The notes: generated by a model not told the origin, from the sequence alone. DNA of 64,000 nt from Closterium sp. NIES-65 (GCA_948144175.1 CANXME010000213.1:2752501-2816500); one strand, 5' to 3'. Shown: positions 29,361-40,786, counted from the stretch's first letter. Translations and numbers: made by a program.

Positions 29361-29558
29361 TACTTTCACATAGATTATACTGTATCTTAGGGCCTATTAT
29401 TCGTTTTAGGCACTCTCAGACATCAGACCTGGACATATGGCTAGTCATGAATTTCAGACCTTGAAATTTTGTTTAGCCTGATTTTCAAACCTGCTGAATT
29501 TGTACATCTGGCTCATCAGACCTTGGATTTTAAAACCTGACTAGTTGGTGTAGAAAGT
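29361..29558. other. AT-rich spacer, no gene
   Basis: AT-rich sequence with repeated phrases such as TTCAGACCTTGAAATTTT and CATCAGACCTTGGATTTT. Similar composition occurs on the other side of Cop-F (43864-44660), as expected if this is the host site that Cop-F entered. No ORF worth naming. Confidence 0.5.
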
Positions 29559-29662
29559 TCTTAAGAGTAGCTAGCAATGGAATGTGTAGAATACAAGGGA
29601 TGGGGTACCAATATGCAAACCTAGAAATTGTACCACCTAGAAGGCACCTCACTGCAGCCTAC
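29559..29662 (-). repeat. Cop-F 3' LTR, left part
   Basis: TCTTAAGAGTAGCTAGCAA ... CACTGCAGCCTAC matches 43739-43842. It is interrupted after CCTAC by Cop-E. The remaining 21 bases of the LTR are at 36730-36750. Confidence 0.9.
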
Positions 29663-29788
29663 TGTCAGAAACAAGAAGTGTTGAACTAGAAAGATTTTGG
29701 AGTACAAGTAGGAAACCCTAGAGAAGTGTACCCCTTAAAGGCTAACCCACTGTAGCCTACACAACAGAAACATGTATAATGTTTGACA
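29663..29788 (-). repeat. Cop-E 3' LTR (126 bp)
   Basis: The minus strand starts TGTCAAACATTATACATG and ends TTGTTTCTGACA, preceded by polypurine CCTATGGGGGTG (29789-29800). Confidence 0.95.
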
Positions 29789-29996
29789 CACCCCCATAGG
29801 CTAGGTGGGGGAGAGCAAGAGGTTACAACGTGACCAGTCAAGAAAGACAAAGCAAGCTCAGGGTGGATCACAACGTCACCACACACTCTCAGCACAAGCA
29901 AAGGGCCACAAGGCCAGTTCACATGCAGAGGTATATATGTGGCACAAGCATCACTGTGATCTATATCTAGCAAACATGCAGGTATATATATATAGA
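29789..29996 (-). promoter_or_regulatory. Cop-E polypurine tract and 3' UTR hairpins
   Basis: Polypurine tract CTATGGGGGTG (minus). Hairpin GGCC-ACAA-GGCC lies at 29904-29915 (plus notation). At the second hairpin position GGTTAC-AAC-GTGACC (29821-29835) forms a six-pair stem with one wobble pair. Confidence 0.65.
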
Positions 29997-31634
29997 TCAC
30001 AATACAAGCAAAGTGTACAACAAGTGAGGAAAAGTGGGCACAAGCCCTAACAAAGTGCAGAAGCGCTGATGATTACCACACTGAAGTGCCTTGGTAAATA
30101 TATCAGCAGTGTTGGCCTGAGTGGCCACGTAACGCAGACGAAGGTGACCACACTTGTGCAACTCTTGAGCCAGAAAGTACCGTAGAGCGATGTGCTTTGT
30201 TCTGTGCTCCAGTCTGTGCTCCTCACACAAGGCAATGGCAGCCTTGTTGTCGACGTACAGCACTGGAGGAGAACGAAGCCGCTCTCCCACATCGGTCAGC
30301 AGGTAGGTGAGCCAGCGTAACTCTTGTGCAGCCATGGTCGTGGCGTAGATCTCAGCCTCACAACTGGAGCTGAGAACTGAAGACCAACGCGTAGAACGCC
30401 ACGAAACTGAGCAAGAGCCAAAGCTGAAGGTGTAACCCTGTGACGAACGCTGAGTAGCCTGGTCGTCGACCCAAGAACTGTATGAGTGCCCAGTGAGAAC
30501 AACTGAGCTCCCCCCTCCAAGCACGAGCCCCATGCCCGATGTACTACACAAGTAGCGCAATACCCTCTTTGCAGCATCCCGGTGCACCTTTTGGTGCCTA
30601 CCAGTAGCCACGTAGTGGGCCAGAAGGCCAAGAGGGTACGCTAGGTCAGGACGAGTGCAAGTCATGAGGTACATGAGGCAGCCAACTAGCTCTGGGTAAG
30701 GACCACTCGGCTCTACGGACTCATCCAAAGGCAGAGCTGAGAGCGAGCGACCTATAGCCAGAGGAGTGGCCTGTGCGGAGGACCATGTGAAGCGGAAGCG
30801 CTGAAGGACCTGCTGCACCATGTGTAACCGAGTCAGTGTGATGGTGCGGCGTGCTCTGTCCCGGGTGATCTGCAAGCCAAAGTAGCTGCGCAGTTCACCC
30901 AGGTCTGTGCACGTGTGTCTCTTCTGCAGCTCCGACTTCACGTGGGCGAGAGCCTCAGTGTCAGCAGTGGCAAAGACCAAGTCGTCGACGTATACGAAGA
31001 TGTAGAACGGCGGCAGCGAAGTGTCGGTGCGCAGAAACAGCGACGGGTCAGCAGTAGAAGGAGCAAACCCAAGTGCCGCAAGAGTAGTTCTCAGTGTGTC
31101 TTGCCACTCACGCGGTGCCTTGCGGAGACCATGGAGTGACTGCCGGAGGCTCCACTGGGTACCAGGAGGAAACGACCCAGTGAAGCCAGGAGGGCGGCGC
31201 AGCCTGAACTCCTCGTGCAGGCTGCCCTGCAAGAAAGCTGTGTTGAAGTCAAGAGAGTGAAGCTCGTAGTCACGCTGAGCAGCAACGTGCAGTAGCACCC
31301 AAAGAGTGGTCATCTTCGGGGTGGGGTAGAAGGTCTGGAAGAAGTCAACTCCCTCTCGCTGACTGAAGCCTCGAGCAACGGAACCAGCCTTGAAGACAGG
31401 CGGAGAACCTGGCGGCCGCTTCACCCTGAAAATCCACATGCCACTGACGATGTTCGCCACAGGAGGGGGAACCTCGTCGAGGTAAGTGCCTGTGGACTTC
31501 CACGGTGCCATCTCTGCGTCCATGGCTGACTGCCACTGAGAGGAGTACTCACCCGCGATCGCCTCAGCGTAAGAGCGTGGGGTCGGGATGTCTGGAGCAT
31601 TCGGGTCTCCCTCAGGGGCAAGCAGCATGGACAC
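29997..31634 (-). pseudogene. pol: Cop-E RT and RNase H (545-codon open frame)
   Basis: Open from MSMLLAPEGDP to the stop at 29997, with SYAEAIAGEYSSQWQ, WIFRVKRPPGSPPVFKAG, LDFNTAFLQGSLHEEFRLRRPPGF, catalytic YVDD (FVYVDDLVFATADTEAL, near 30990), MVQQVLQRF, CTRPDLAYPLGLLA, SSCEAEIYATTMAA, YVDNKAAIALC, RTKHIALRYFLAQEL and NTADIFTKAL. RT looks complete. RNase H has GHSYSSW, with Tyr at the first acidic position. The ATG is internal to the polyprotein: upstream frame is broken, so this is a surviving polyprotein piece and not a separate gene. Confidence 0.92.
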
Positions 31635-32717
31635 GAGATGAGATGTAGCGGCTGCAAGACACTCAAGGTCCTCCTGCTTGTCCTCAAGGACGTCCGTGCC
31701 AAGAGCAGACTCACCCCCGACGGACGGAGGACAGACAGACTCAGACTCAGCAATTAGACTTGCGGCGTAGTCTAGACGACAGGGAGCAGCAAAGTCGACA
31801 AGCTTAGCATCTAGGGCAGACGCAGCACCAGACTCAAAGGAAGGGTCAATGACAGTAGTGGCCAGGAGACGCGTGACAGTAGGACTGGCCGCACGAAGAA
31901 AGTCGGACTACGGGTCAGCAAGAACAGAAAGAGAAGACGCAGGAGGAGACGGTAGAGAGACACGCTGCGGAGGAGTGGAAGGACGCAGAGTCATATAGTG
32001 TGTGCCAGGGACAGGTGGAGGACGCTCACGTAGAACATGGCAACCAATGCGAGCAGTACGAATAGGGGAGAGAGGACGAGACACAGGCGACACAGGAAGA
32101 GACTCAGGCTCACGACGCTCAGTCACACCGCCTGTTAGACCAGTGTAGGGAGAACGACCAGGGAGTGGCGAGGCAAGCGGTAGCTGTGACTGCGGTTGGA
32201 CAAGTGGAGGACACTCTAAGGAGGGAGGAGGACTAGGAGGAGGCGGCGGCCTAAGAACCTGCTGAAGGAGCGGAACAAAGTACGGCCGCGGCCGTGAAGT
32301 GCCCCTAGAAGCAGCAGAGACAGCACCAGAATCTCCAGCGGAACCACCACCAGCAGCACCTCCAGTAGCTCCAGCACCTCCAGCAGCACCAGCAGCACCT
32401 CCAGCAGTACGAGCACCTGTAGCACCTCCAGCAGTACGAGCACCAGCAGCACCTCCAGCAGCTCCAGCACCTCTTGCACCACCAGCAGCACCTCCAGCAG
32501 CACCAGCACCAGCAGCACCTCCAGTAGCAGCAAGGCCTCCAGCGGGCGTTACCTCAACACCAGGATCTCCACTCCGGAGGATGCAGCGCCGAGCGTACCA
32601 CTCACGTAGCTGCTGAGGGGAGGGAGGCTCTGGCTGCAACACTGCACCCGCAGGGCCACCCGCCCCAAATCCAGCAGATCCCCCAGCTCCAGTAGCCCCA
32701 TGACGGAGGCTGTAATG
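31635..32717 (-). pseudogene. Cop-E linker and pre-RT region
   Basis: The frame 32642-31908 shows PPSPQQLREWYARRCILRSGDPG, a Gly/Ala-rich repeat tract (GAAGAGATGGAAGG-like, 15-bp units, 32330-32560), RPYFVPLLQQVLRPPPP and the Pro/Ser-rich segment before RT. TAG at about 31908-31910 (CAG or TCG in relatives) separates it from the RT frame. The function of this linker is not known. Confidence 0.75.
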
Positions 32718-33515
32718 CTAGGAGTACCACTCACGCCGCTGCTGTGAAGAGGGAGCGCCAACAGGCGCAGTACGGTCAGTCTCAGAACCCCTAGCCTCAG
32801 CTCCTCTAGGCTTAGCACCCCCAGTCGCAGCACCCCCAGTCTCCGCACCCCCAGGCTCAGCACCCCCAGGTTCAGCACCCCCACTCTCCACACCCCTAGG
32901 CTCAGCACCCCTTGTCTCAGTACCCCCAGACCCAACACCACTAGGCTCAGCACGCTCAGCACCTCGCATAGGACCAGAGTCAACAAATACCTCGACAGGC
33001 TCGACCGGGTCTAACTGGGACACACCTGAGGGAGCAGCACCCTGGGGAGGGAGGAGGTCTACCAACGAGACACCTGGGGTGAGGAAGAGCGGCGGGGGGG
33101 GGAGCGGGGCAGTGCGGTAGGGAAAGAGACGGTAAAAGGGTACCGACTTGTCAAAGGTGACATCCTGAGAGGCAAAGACACGGCGCGAGGTGGGGTGGTA
33201 AAACTGCCAGCCAGGCGTGTCTAGGACAAAGCCAAGGAAGACACAGGGAACGGCACGGGAGGAGAGCTTGTCCGCGGACGTATTGCGGACAAAGGCTTGA
33301 CATCCCCAGACTTGGAACACTGACGCATCGCCAACCTCCCCCGTCCAACGCAGGGTAGGCGAGGTCTCCGGAACACAGACACGGGGCCAGAGGTTGAGCT
33401 GATGCACGGCGTACTGTAATGCAAACGACCACAGGAAATGGGGGGCAGCCGCATGGATCATGGAGGTACGAGCGACCTCCATGACGAGACCAATGCGGCG
33501 CTCAGCAACCCCATT
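32718..33515 (-). pseudogene. Cop-E integrase C-terminus and first linker repeats
   Basis: The frame continues after the integrase TAG with MEVARTSMIHAAAPHFLWSF, QLNLWPRVCVPETSPTLRWTGEVGDAS, CVFLGFVLDTPGWQFYHPTSRRVFASQDVTFDKSVPFYRLFPYR, then GGAEPGGAEPGGAETGGA repeats and RREWYS, stopping at 32718. It matches Cop-D and Cop-M block for block. The catalytic Glu lies just upstream of the frame break. Confidence 0.85.
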
Positions 33516-35513
33516 CTACTGCGGAGAGGCCGGGAGAGTGAACGTCTGGCGGATGCCGTGCTCCGCACAGTAGGCTGCCAAGAGGTCAGAGGAAAACTCG
33601 CCACCTCTGTCAGAGTGCAGACATAGGATAGGAAAGTCCGTCTGGAACCGGTCACGGAGTTGGAGATGAGCAGCGCGGATCCGGGGGATCAAGACATCAG
33701 GGACCTCACCCTTGGTACGCAAGGGGAAGACCGTGGTGTAGCGCGTGTAGTCCTCGACGACCATCTGAAAGTACCGCTCGTGGCCCTGTCCCCGGACGTG
33801 GGCGGGGCCCCACACGTCCATATGGAGAGTCTGCAGGGGATCCTCTGTGGGAGGGAACGAGGAGGAGTGAGGAGCGGCGCGCTGCCGCCTCTCGACACAG
33901 GGAAGGCAGGGAGGAGCACGCGAGGGTGGGAGGGGAGGGAGAACCCTGGGAAGACCAGAAACAAGGTACCTGGAGTGCATGCCGCGAAGGCGCTGCACTG
34001 ACAGGTGACCAAGGCGGTGGTGGCAGAGGACAGTCCGGTGCGACAGAGAGCGACACGAGCGGGGGGCCGACAGCTGACCTGGCGCAGACGCAGACGGAGC
34101 TACCTGAGGGGACTCGGTGGTCAGTGTGTACAAGTCCGACCACGGCTGCCGAGTGAAAGTAGCCAGGTGACGACCCGTGTGGGCACACGTGCAGTGAATC
34201 ACACGCTCGTAGGCAGGGGTGAACTGGTGAACACCCGCATCATGGAGCGCGGGACCCGCCACCAAGCTCGTAGAAAACGAGGGGAGGTAGAGGCCCGACA
34301 GCGTGCCAGACGGGACAGCAGGACAAGGAAGGGCAGTGGTGGAGGTCGCAAGGACCGGACCCTCAGAGGGGTCAGCCAGAGAGACGGCAACCGGTCTAGG
34401 AAGCTGCTCTAGGGCAGTGCGGTCGCGAAAGAAACAGCGGGAAGCACTTGAGTCCAGTGTGAAGGTGTGCAGTGCCTCAGTAGGTGCAGTACCAGCAGAC
34501 GCAGACGCACTACCACCTAGGGCAGCAGCCTCACCAAGACCTAGAGCAGCAGACGCACTAGCACCTAGAGCTGCAGCCTCACTGGTCCCAATACCCGGGT
34601 TGGGCAGTACACTCATGTAGCAGTCACCCTTAACACTAATAGTCAATGCATACATAGCAGCAAGGATAGCATCATAATCAAGAGCAAAGATATCAATCCC
34701 CTTCTTAAGCAGATCAGCCCAGCGGGGCAGCTCAGAGGCGTCAGGAAACAGCTCGCGCCAGGCGTCGTTGAGGCGAAAGAAACAGCGCTGCGCCGTGTAA
34801 AACCTCGCACAGGTCTGGCCACTGAGGTCACCTGTGCGGATGACGTACGGGCAGGTACCTCCACCCCTAGACCCCCAACGCTGAGAGTACCACTCACGGA
34901 GCTGCTGGGGCGACGGGGTCTCGCTGGGACGCTGCTGCTGCTGCCTCTGGCCGGCGCCGAGCCCGCCACGCTGCACCGCTCCACCGCGCCCTCCACCAGC
35001 TCCACCGCCGCCACCACCGCCACCACCACCCCCGCCACCTCCACCACCGCCGCCTCCACCACCCTCGGCTCCGCCACCGCCCCCCCCACCACCAGCACCC
35101 CTCCCATCTCCGCCGCCACCGCTGCTGCCCCCTCCACCCCCTCCACCACTGCCTCCCCCACCGCCACCTCTGCCACCCCGGCCCCCCTTGCCCCTGCCGC
35201 CCTTGCGCCACCCACTGGGGGCGTACGCAGCTCCGACCCCCTCAGCACCTAGGAAGTCGACAGCAGCAGCAGATGCAATGGAGAGGAGAAGGGGGGAGGG
35301 GGAACATCCCTCAAAGAAGGTAGTGCGAGGGTCGCCACGAGAGGCACCTACAGCTAAAATGCTCTTCTCAGCTGCAAGGAGTTCCTTCTCAAGGAGGTCG
35401 ACAGTGAGGTCTGTGGGGGAGAGAGCAAGAAAGTGGTCCCTGACAGTGCGAAGAGAGTCAGGGAGGCGAGTGACTAGGTGGTAGAGGGTGAGGTACATCG
35501 GGGGGGGGGGGGG
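33516..35513 (-). pseudogene. Cop-E Gag C-terminal part, protease, integrase core
   Basis: The minus frame gives MYLTLYHLVTRLPDSLR, GASRGDPRTTFFEGC, KGGRGKGGRGG, poly-Gly (about 34990-35190), QQLREWYSQRWG, a degraded Cys/His cluster (CPYVIRTGDLSGQTC then ARFYTAQRC, His lost), protease with LDSSAS in place of LDSGAS, LCHHRLGHLS ... CLPCVERRQ, and integrase HMDVWGP, HSDRGGEFSS. TAG at 33516-33518 replaces the second Gln codon of SPQQNG, so the catalytic Glu is not reached. Confidence 0.92.
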
Positions 35514-35514
35514 G

Positions 35515-35976
35515 ATTCTTGGATAGGAAATCGGGGGGGAGCGCGGTACGGTAGCGGAGATCACTAGTACGGAGGTGAGTGTTGAGGCCAGCTACTGTGG
35601 TGAAGGCAGAGAGATCGAGGAAGAGATAGGGCAGGGAGAGACGGCCTATCGCAGCAGTAGCAGGGGAGGAGTAGCGTGCAACTGCAGCATCGTACAGCTC
35701 CTTAGTGGTCTTATGCTGGCCTAAGTGCTCGCGCTCATCTAACGGCAGGTGATTGCAAACGGCTAGGCGAGCATGGGCGTCACGAGTCTGTCACAGTGAG
35801 CGAGCAGTACTGTCAGTAGTAGCAGCAAGTGCAGGGGCAGTGCCGGACGTGTGGACATATAGGGAAACGTCGTCCTTGGCAGTGATCTGGAGGAACAGGT
35901 GAAGGTCATCTAGCCAGACATCAAACTTAATCAGTCGGCCCTTAGTGTCAAAAGTGAGAACAGTGGGACTGGCCAT
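35515..35976 (-). pseudogene. Cop-E Gag N-terminal part
   Basis: Starts MASPTVLTFDTKGRLIKFDVWLDDLHLFLQ at 35976. TGA at 35791-35793 replaces Trp in SQWQTRD. The same frame then continues through DAHARLAVCNHLP and YSSPATAAIGRLSLPYLFLDL to the G run at 35500-35514 (15 G on the plus strand), where the frame shifts. The Gag core is otherwise recognisable throughout. Confidence 0.88.
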
Positions 35977-36598
35977 AGTGGCAGTAGCAGTAGCAGTAGT
36001 AGCAGTAGCAGTAGCAGTAGTAGCAGTAGGGGTAGCTGTAGAAGCAGTAGCAGTAGCTGCTGTATGTGGGGCGGAGCGGCTCGGTCAGGGCGGCGCGGTT
36101 CGAGCGGCGCGACTCAGGCGGCGCGGCTCGGGTAGGGCGGCGCGGCGCGGCTCGGACTAGGCTACGCGGCACGGCGCGACGGAGAGCTTACCATGGGCGG
36201 CTCTAGCGGGCGGTCTGTGGCTGTGCGTCGGCTGCAGTCGCGCGTAGGCGGCGGCTGACGTGGGCGACGCGACGACCTACAGGCGGGGCTGCGTGCTGCT
36301 AGCGAGCTACGCGCTGCCAGGAGGGCCGGTCGACGGGCGGCTAGTGGGCTGCTTGTGGCAGCGTGGGCGGCTAGCAATCGGCGCGCGCGCAGAAACGGCC
36401 ACGCGTGGGCTGCCAGCAACAAAAAAACCGCTCGCGGCACTAGCGAGCTGCGCACGAGCAGCAAAAAAAGGAGAGGCGCACGAGGGCGCACTAGGAGAGA
36501 GGCGCTTGAGGGCGCTAAGTTGATACGGCGCTTGAGGGCGCTTCTAACGGTGGGTCCTTAGGTAAGTCCTAGGTCTAGGACCTAAGCTCTTAATACCA
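35977..36598 (-). promoter_or_regulatory. Cop-E leader, hairpin and PBS
   Basis: PBS TGGTATTAAGAGC (36586-36598, minus) follows the LTR and has an extra base relative to the Met-tRNA complement. The hairpin CTAG-type GTCCTAG/CTAGGAC lies at 36566-36581, then GGACCCACC (36549-36557) where others have GGGCCCACC. Near gag, a hexanucleotide-like AGCAGT/AGTAGC repeat occupies about 35984-36058. No gene seen. Confidence 0.75.
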
Positions 36599-36724
36599 TG
36601 TCAGAAACAAGAAGTGTTGAACTAGAAAGATTTTGGAGTACAAGTAGGAAACCGTAGAGAAGTGTACCCCCTAAAGGCTAACCCATTGTAGCCTACACAA
36701 CAAAAACATGTATAATGTTTGACA
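36599..36724 (-). repeat. Cop-E 5' LTR (126 bp)
   Basis: Matches 29663-29788 with 4 substitutions and is followed by TSD CCTAC (36725-36729). Confidence 0.95.
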
Positions 36725-36729
36725 CCTAC

Positions 36730-36952
36730 AACACATATCATATTTTGACACACCCCCATAGGCTAAGTGAGGGGCATCAAAGCATGAACAAACGGTCACA
36801 AGACCAGTCAATACAAGAAGCAAAGCAAGCTCAAGGTGGATCTAAAGGACACCATTAAAATTTCGAACACAAGCAAGCAGCCACAAGGCCGGTCTAAGAG
36901 AGCACAATATATATGAAGTCAATGACAAGCAAAACACGCAACAAAAGCAGCA
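36730..36952 (-). repeat. Cop-F 3' LTR remainder, polypurine tract and 3' UTR
   Basis: 36730-36750 completes the Cop-F 3' LTR (minus start TGTCAAAATATGATATG). TATGGGGGTG (minus) adjoins it. UTR hairpins are GGTC-ACAA-GACC (36794-36805) and AGCC-ACAA-GGCC (36879-36890), the latter a G-U-closed stem in the RNA. Confidence 0.75.
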
Positions 36953-37345
36953 CTACAGCAACCGTGGGCCTACCTCAACAAGCCCTAGCTGCACACAAAA
37001 CCTATGGTGGACATCTGGCCCCAAGGCCTTGGTAAAGACGTCAGTAGTGTTGGTCTCTGAGGCCACAAAGTCCAAGCGTGCCTGGCCGCGTTGCTGTAGC
37101 TCTCGCAGGAGAACGTACCTCACGTCAATATGCTTCACTCTGCTCTCCAGTCGAGGCTCTCGACACAGGAGGATCATAGCCTTGTTGTCTGTGTACAAGG
37201 TTGGTGCAGAGCAAGGCCGCTCACCAAGGTCGGTGAGCAAGAAGGTCAACCAGCGAAGCTCCTGTGCCGCCATGGCACCAGCGTAGATCTCTGCCTCTGC
37301 ACTGGACGAAACCACGGACGACGACCATGTAAACCTTCGCGACAC
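36953..37345 (-). pseudogene. Cop-F RNase H
   Basis: The frame shows SSVVSSSAEAEIYAGAMAAQELRWLTFLLTDLG, YTDNKAMILLC, RVKHIDVRYVLLRELQQRGQ, NTTDVFTKALGP and a terminal stop. The first acidic block (GHCDSSYL) lies in the adjoining RT frame. The sequence is copia RNase H but diverged from the other copies (SAEAE instead of CEAE, RVKHID instead of RTKHIA). Confidence 0.88.
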
Positions 37346-38889
37346 AGCACCAGCACCCAGACTGAAGCAGTATCCGTGAGTCGAACGCTGAGTCTCTTCG
37401 TCGTTAGGTAGGAAGAGTCGCAGTGACCGGTCAACACAACTGGCTGTGTCCCTCCAAGCACAAGCCCCATGCCTGATGTAGACGCCAAGTACTTCGCCAC
37501 CCTCACAGCAGCTGTCCAGTGAACATAACGGTGTCTCCGAGTCGCAACAAAGCGAGAGAGGACGCTGAGGAGAAAGGCAAGGTCTGGCCGATTACAAGTC
37601 ATCATGTACACGAGGCAGCTCACAAGCTCTGCGTAGGGACAATTATAATCAAAGGGCTCGTCGAGAAAAGGGCCAGTGAGACGGTGGTCAACGGCAAGAG
37701 GAGTGGGCTGTGTGGTGGAGAACTGAAACCCAAATCGCCGAAGGACCTGCTGCACCATGTGTGACTGAGTCAGTGTGATGGTGCAAGCGGCTCTCTCCCT
37801 AGTGATATGTAGGCCAAGGTAGCGCTGCACTTCACCAAGGTCAATGCACATGTGTCTTCTGCACTTTGGACTTCACCTCAGCCAGGGCTACCCTGTCTGC
37901 TGTAGCAAAGACCAAGTCGTCGACGTGAACTTGTATAAATTAAGGAGTGGAACCAGCGCGAACAAACAGCGACGGGTCGGCAGAGGAAGGACGAAACCCA
38001 AGGTTACAAAGCATGGAGCGAAGAGTGTCGTGCCACTCACTGAGCGACTTTCTGAGACAGTAGACTAGTCGCCTCAGGCTCCACTGGATCCCAGGTGGGA
38101 AGGTGTCAGTGAAGCCAAGAAGACGCCGTGGCCAGATCTCCTCGTGTAGGCGGCCCTGGAGAAACGCAGTGGAGAAGTCGAGGGAGTGCAGCTCGTAGTC
38201 TCGTTGTGCTGCTACGTCCAGTAACACCTAAAGAGTAGTCATCTTCGGGGTCGGGGCAAAGGTTTGGAAGAAGTCAACTCCCTCATGATGACTCAAACCC
38301 CTAGCCACGTAGCGCGCCTTAAACACAAGTGGTGAACCAGGCGGCCGCTTCACCTTGAATAGCCACAAGCCATCGACAAAGTTTGCCCTGGGAGGGGGAA
38401 CTGCGTCGACGTAAGTGCATGTGGATCTCCAAGACGCTAACTCTGAGTCCAAAGCCGCTTTCCACTGAGAGGCCCACTCCCCTGACACTGCCTCACAGTA
38501 TATGCGAGGTGTCGGTATATAAAGGCGGCGAGGTCTCCCTCAAGGGAAAGCAGCATGGCGCAGAGAGAGGGGGAAGAGGTTGCTAAGAACTCCAACTCAA
38601 ACTGCCTGTCCTCTAGGACGTCACAGCAAAGGGCAGACTCACCCCCAACGGACAGAAGACGAGGAGGTGGAGCAGCCACCACACGCGTGGCGTAGTCAAG
38701 ACGGCGGGTGGAAGCAAAGTCAGCGACAGCGGCAGTAAGAGCCGAGACAAACGACGGAGATGCACAAGGGTCGGTGACAAGAGGGGCGAGAACACGGGAG
38801 ACAATAGGGCCAGCAGCATGGTAGTAGTCAGTGATAGGGTGAGAGGAAACGGTGAGAGACAACGCAGGAGGTGAGGGGAGAACAGACAC
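37246..38889 (-). pseudogene. Cop-F reverse transcriptase
   Basis: Pieces in several frames include WRSTCTYVDAVPPPRANFVDGLWLFKVKRPPGSPLVFKARYVARGLSHHEGVDFFQTFAPTPKM, LDFSTAFLQGRLHEEIWPRRLLGF, HVDDLVFATAD (YVDD changed to HVDD), LGLHITRERA, MVQQVLRRFGFQ, TCNRPDLAFLLSVLSRF and VVLTGHCDSSYL. Stops fall between KMTTL and VLLDVAAQ and near 37940, with frameshifts at 37400 and 37850. Upstream (38889-38437) is the conserved pre-RT segment (VTDPCASPSF, RRLDYATRVV, GGESALCCDVLEDRQ). Confidence 0.88.
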
Positions 38890-40132
38890 AGTCAGAGAGC
38901 GACGAGGACTAGAACAAAACCAGATAGTGCGGAGGTCGGCAAGAGGAGACGAGGGCCGAGCACCCGGAGGACAACGAGTGGTCCAGTCGTGTGGGACAAC
39001 AGGAGGAGACGACTGTGACTAAGGAGGAGAGAAAACAGTTGGAGTCGAGTATGGAGGAGGAAACGACCATGACCCTCGTCTCCTTTTACCGACCGTACGA
39101 CCCTCCAACTGTTTTCTCTCCTCCATACCGCGACTAGGACTGTACGCGGTAGAAGGTTGTGAGTGGACAGGAAGAGACGAAGGAAGACCAAGGGCCCGAA
39201 GGCCACTCACAGGAGGGAACAGCTGCTGCAAATTTGGCGGCTATGGCGATTGCTGCTGCTAGTCCAACTGATGCAGCTCCTGCCTCTCCTGCTCCAACTG
39301 CTCCTGCTCCTCGCACTCAAGCCGGCAAAGAGCCTGGAGACGTGTGTCGTAGTGGTGGGGAGGCACAGTTGGCGCCGCAGTATTCGTGCCTCCAGCTTCT
39401 GTCTCCTTAGTACTAGCTCCTACAGTGCCAGCACCTCTTGCTCCAACACCCCCAGAACTAGCACCACCAGCGCCAGTATCTCTAGCTCCAGAACCCCTAG
39501 AACTAGCGCCACAAGCGCCAGCACCTCCAGCTCCAGCAACCCCAGAACTAGCACCTCCATTGCCAGTACCTCAAACTACAACACCCCCAGATTTAGCGCC
39601 ACCAGCGCCAGCACCTCCAGCTCCAGCACCCCTAGAACTAGCGCCGCCAGTGCCAGCACCTCTAGCTCCAATACCTACCGAACGAGGGCTGCTGAGGGGA
39701 CTGTGAGGAGGACTGCGGGGAGAGAGACGCTACCTGATGCGCGACCGAGGGTAGAGGGGTAGCGTGAGACACACCTGACGGGGCAGGACGAGAGGGGGGC
39801 GGGGGTACCGGAGGAGCAGGAGCAAGGGGAGGAGAGGGTGCAAGGAAGAGAGGGGAAGGGGGAACCAAGAGACCTCGACAGGGGTACCGAGTGTAGTATT
39901 ACACTGACTCATCAAACCGGACGTCACGAGAGTCGAGGAACTGGTAGAGGGGCAGGTGGTAAAAAGAGTAGTCGGGAGAGTCCACCAGGAAACCAAGGAA
40001 GACACAGGGGATGGCGCAAGCCGAAAGCTTGTCCGTAGAGGTGTCATGGACAAACGCAAGGCAGCCCTAGACATGAAAGGCTGACCCAACACCAAGGGAC
40101 CTGGTCCAAAGACGGGTCGGTGAAGCCTCTGG
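38890..40132 (-). pseudogene. Cop-F integrase C-terminus and linker
   Basis: Decayed region between integrase and RT. Plus-strand CTAGCGCCACCAGCGCC-like 30-bp repeats (39410-39680) correspond on the coding strand to a Gly/Ala/Val-rich repeat linker. Minus fragments such as FLVDSPDYSFYHLPLYQFLDSRDV-type integrase C-terminal sequence lie near 39880-40000. No continuous frame remains. Confidence 0.65.
39023..39124. repeat. 22-bp perfect inverted repeat in the Cop-F linker
   Basis: GGAGGAGAGAAAACAGTTGG at 39023-39042 is extended by AG. Its exact inverse complement lies at 39103-39124, giving a 22-bp stem with a 58-base loop. The pre-RT linker of other copies does not show such a structure. It may be a local inverted duplication. 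Confidence 0.8.
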
Positions 40133-40786
40133 CTACGAGACACGCGGCTGGAGGTTCAGTTGGTGCGCAGCGTAGCGAACCGCGTAGGGCCACATGAAAT
40201 TGGGCGCACGGGCATGGATCATGGACATGCAGGCGATGTCCATGACCAAGCCAATGCGGCGCTCAACAACCCGATTCTGCGGTTGGGATGCCGGCAACGT
40301 CCACGATTGTCTGATGCCCTGCTCGCCGCAGAACTCGGTAAGGTCGCCGGAGGAAAACTCACCCCCACGCTCAGAGTGGAGACGACGTACACGACTACCA
40401 CGTGTGCCCTCAGTGGCCAGAAGCCACCGGATCAGCATAGAAGTCACCTCGGATTTCTTCGCAAGAGGAAACACCATGGTGTACTTGGAGTAGTCATCAA
40501 CGACCACTAGAACGTAGCGCTCCCTCTCAGGTCCGAGCGTAGGGGCAGGGCCCCAGACGTCCAAGTGGAGAGTCTGGAAGGGAGCACTGGCTGGACAAAG
40601 GGAGGAGGAGTGCGGAGTGGCGCGCAGGTGGCTGGCGACACAAGGAGTGCAAGGTGGATCAAGCGAGGGAGGGAGCGACAAAAAGACACGCGGGAGACCT
40701 GAGACAAGACCGTGACTGGCCATGCTGCCGAGGCGAGGGAGTGACAGGTGGCCAAGGCGGTGGTGCCACAAGACCGATAGGAGCAA
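40133..40786 (-). pseudogene. Cop-F integrase
   Basis: The minus frame of 217 codons gives LWHHRLGHLSLPRLGSMASHG, CTPCVASHLRATPHS, HLDVWGPAPTLGPERERYVLVVVDDYSKYTMVFPLAKKSEV, RRLHSERGGEFSSGDL and VVERRIGLVMDIA. The zinc region and first catalytic Asp are kept. The second catalytic Asp, found in HSDRGGE of other copies, is Glu here (HSERGGE). The frame stops at 40133 after QLNLQPRVS. It is the most diverged integrase of the poly-Gly group (PQNRVVE instead of PQQNGIAE). Confidence 0.9.

Larger units (their letters stand above)
29663..36724 (-). mobile_element. Cop-E: complete but mutated copia element
   Basis: LTRs 29663-29788 and 36599-36724 (126 bp each) differ at 4 bases. The TSD CCTAC is perfect (29658-29662, 36725-36729). 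Length is 7,062 bp. It encodes gag, protease, integrase, linker, and an uninterrupted RT-RNase H frame of 545 codons. Lesions are TGG-to-TGA in gag, a 15-G run with frameshift, protease LDSSAS, CAG-to-TAG in integrase, and GHSYSSW in RNase H. It is inserted in the LTR core of Cop-F. Confidence 0.96.

Noticed and set aside
31423..31634. RT-RNase H ORFs (29997-31634, 46722-49127, 8172-8999) as separate genes
   Set aside because: Their ATGs are internal to the polyprotein and have no leader or PBS. They are surviving pieces of broken Gag-Pol frames.
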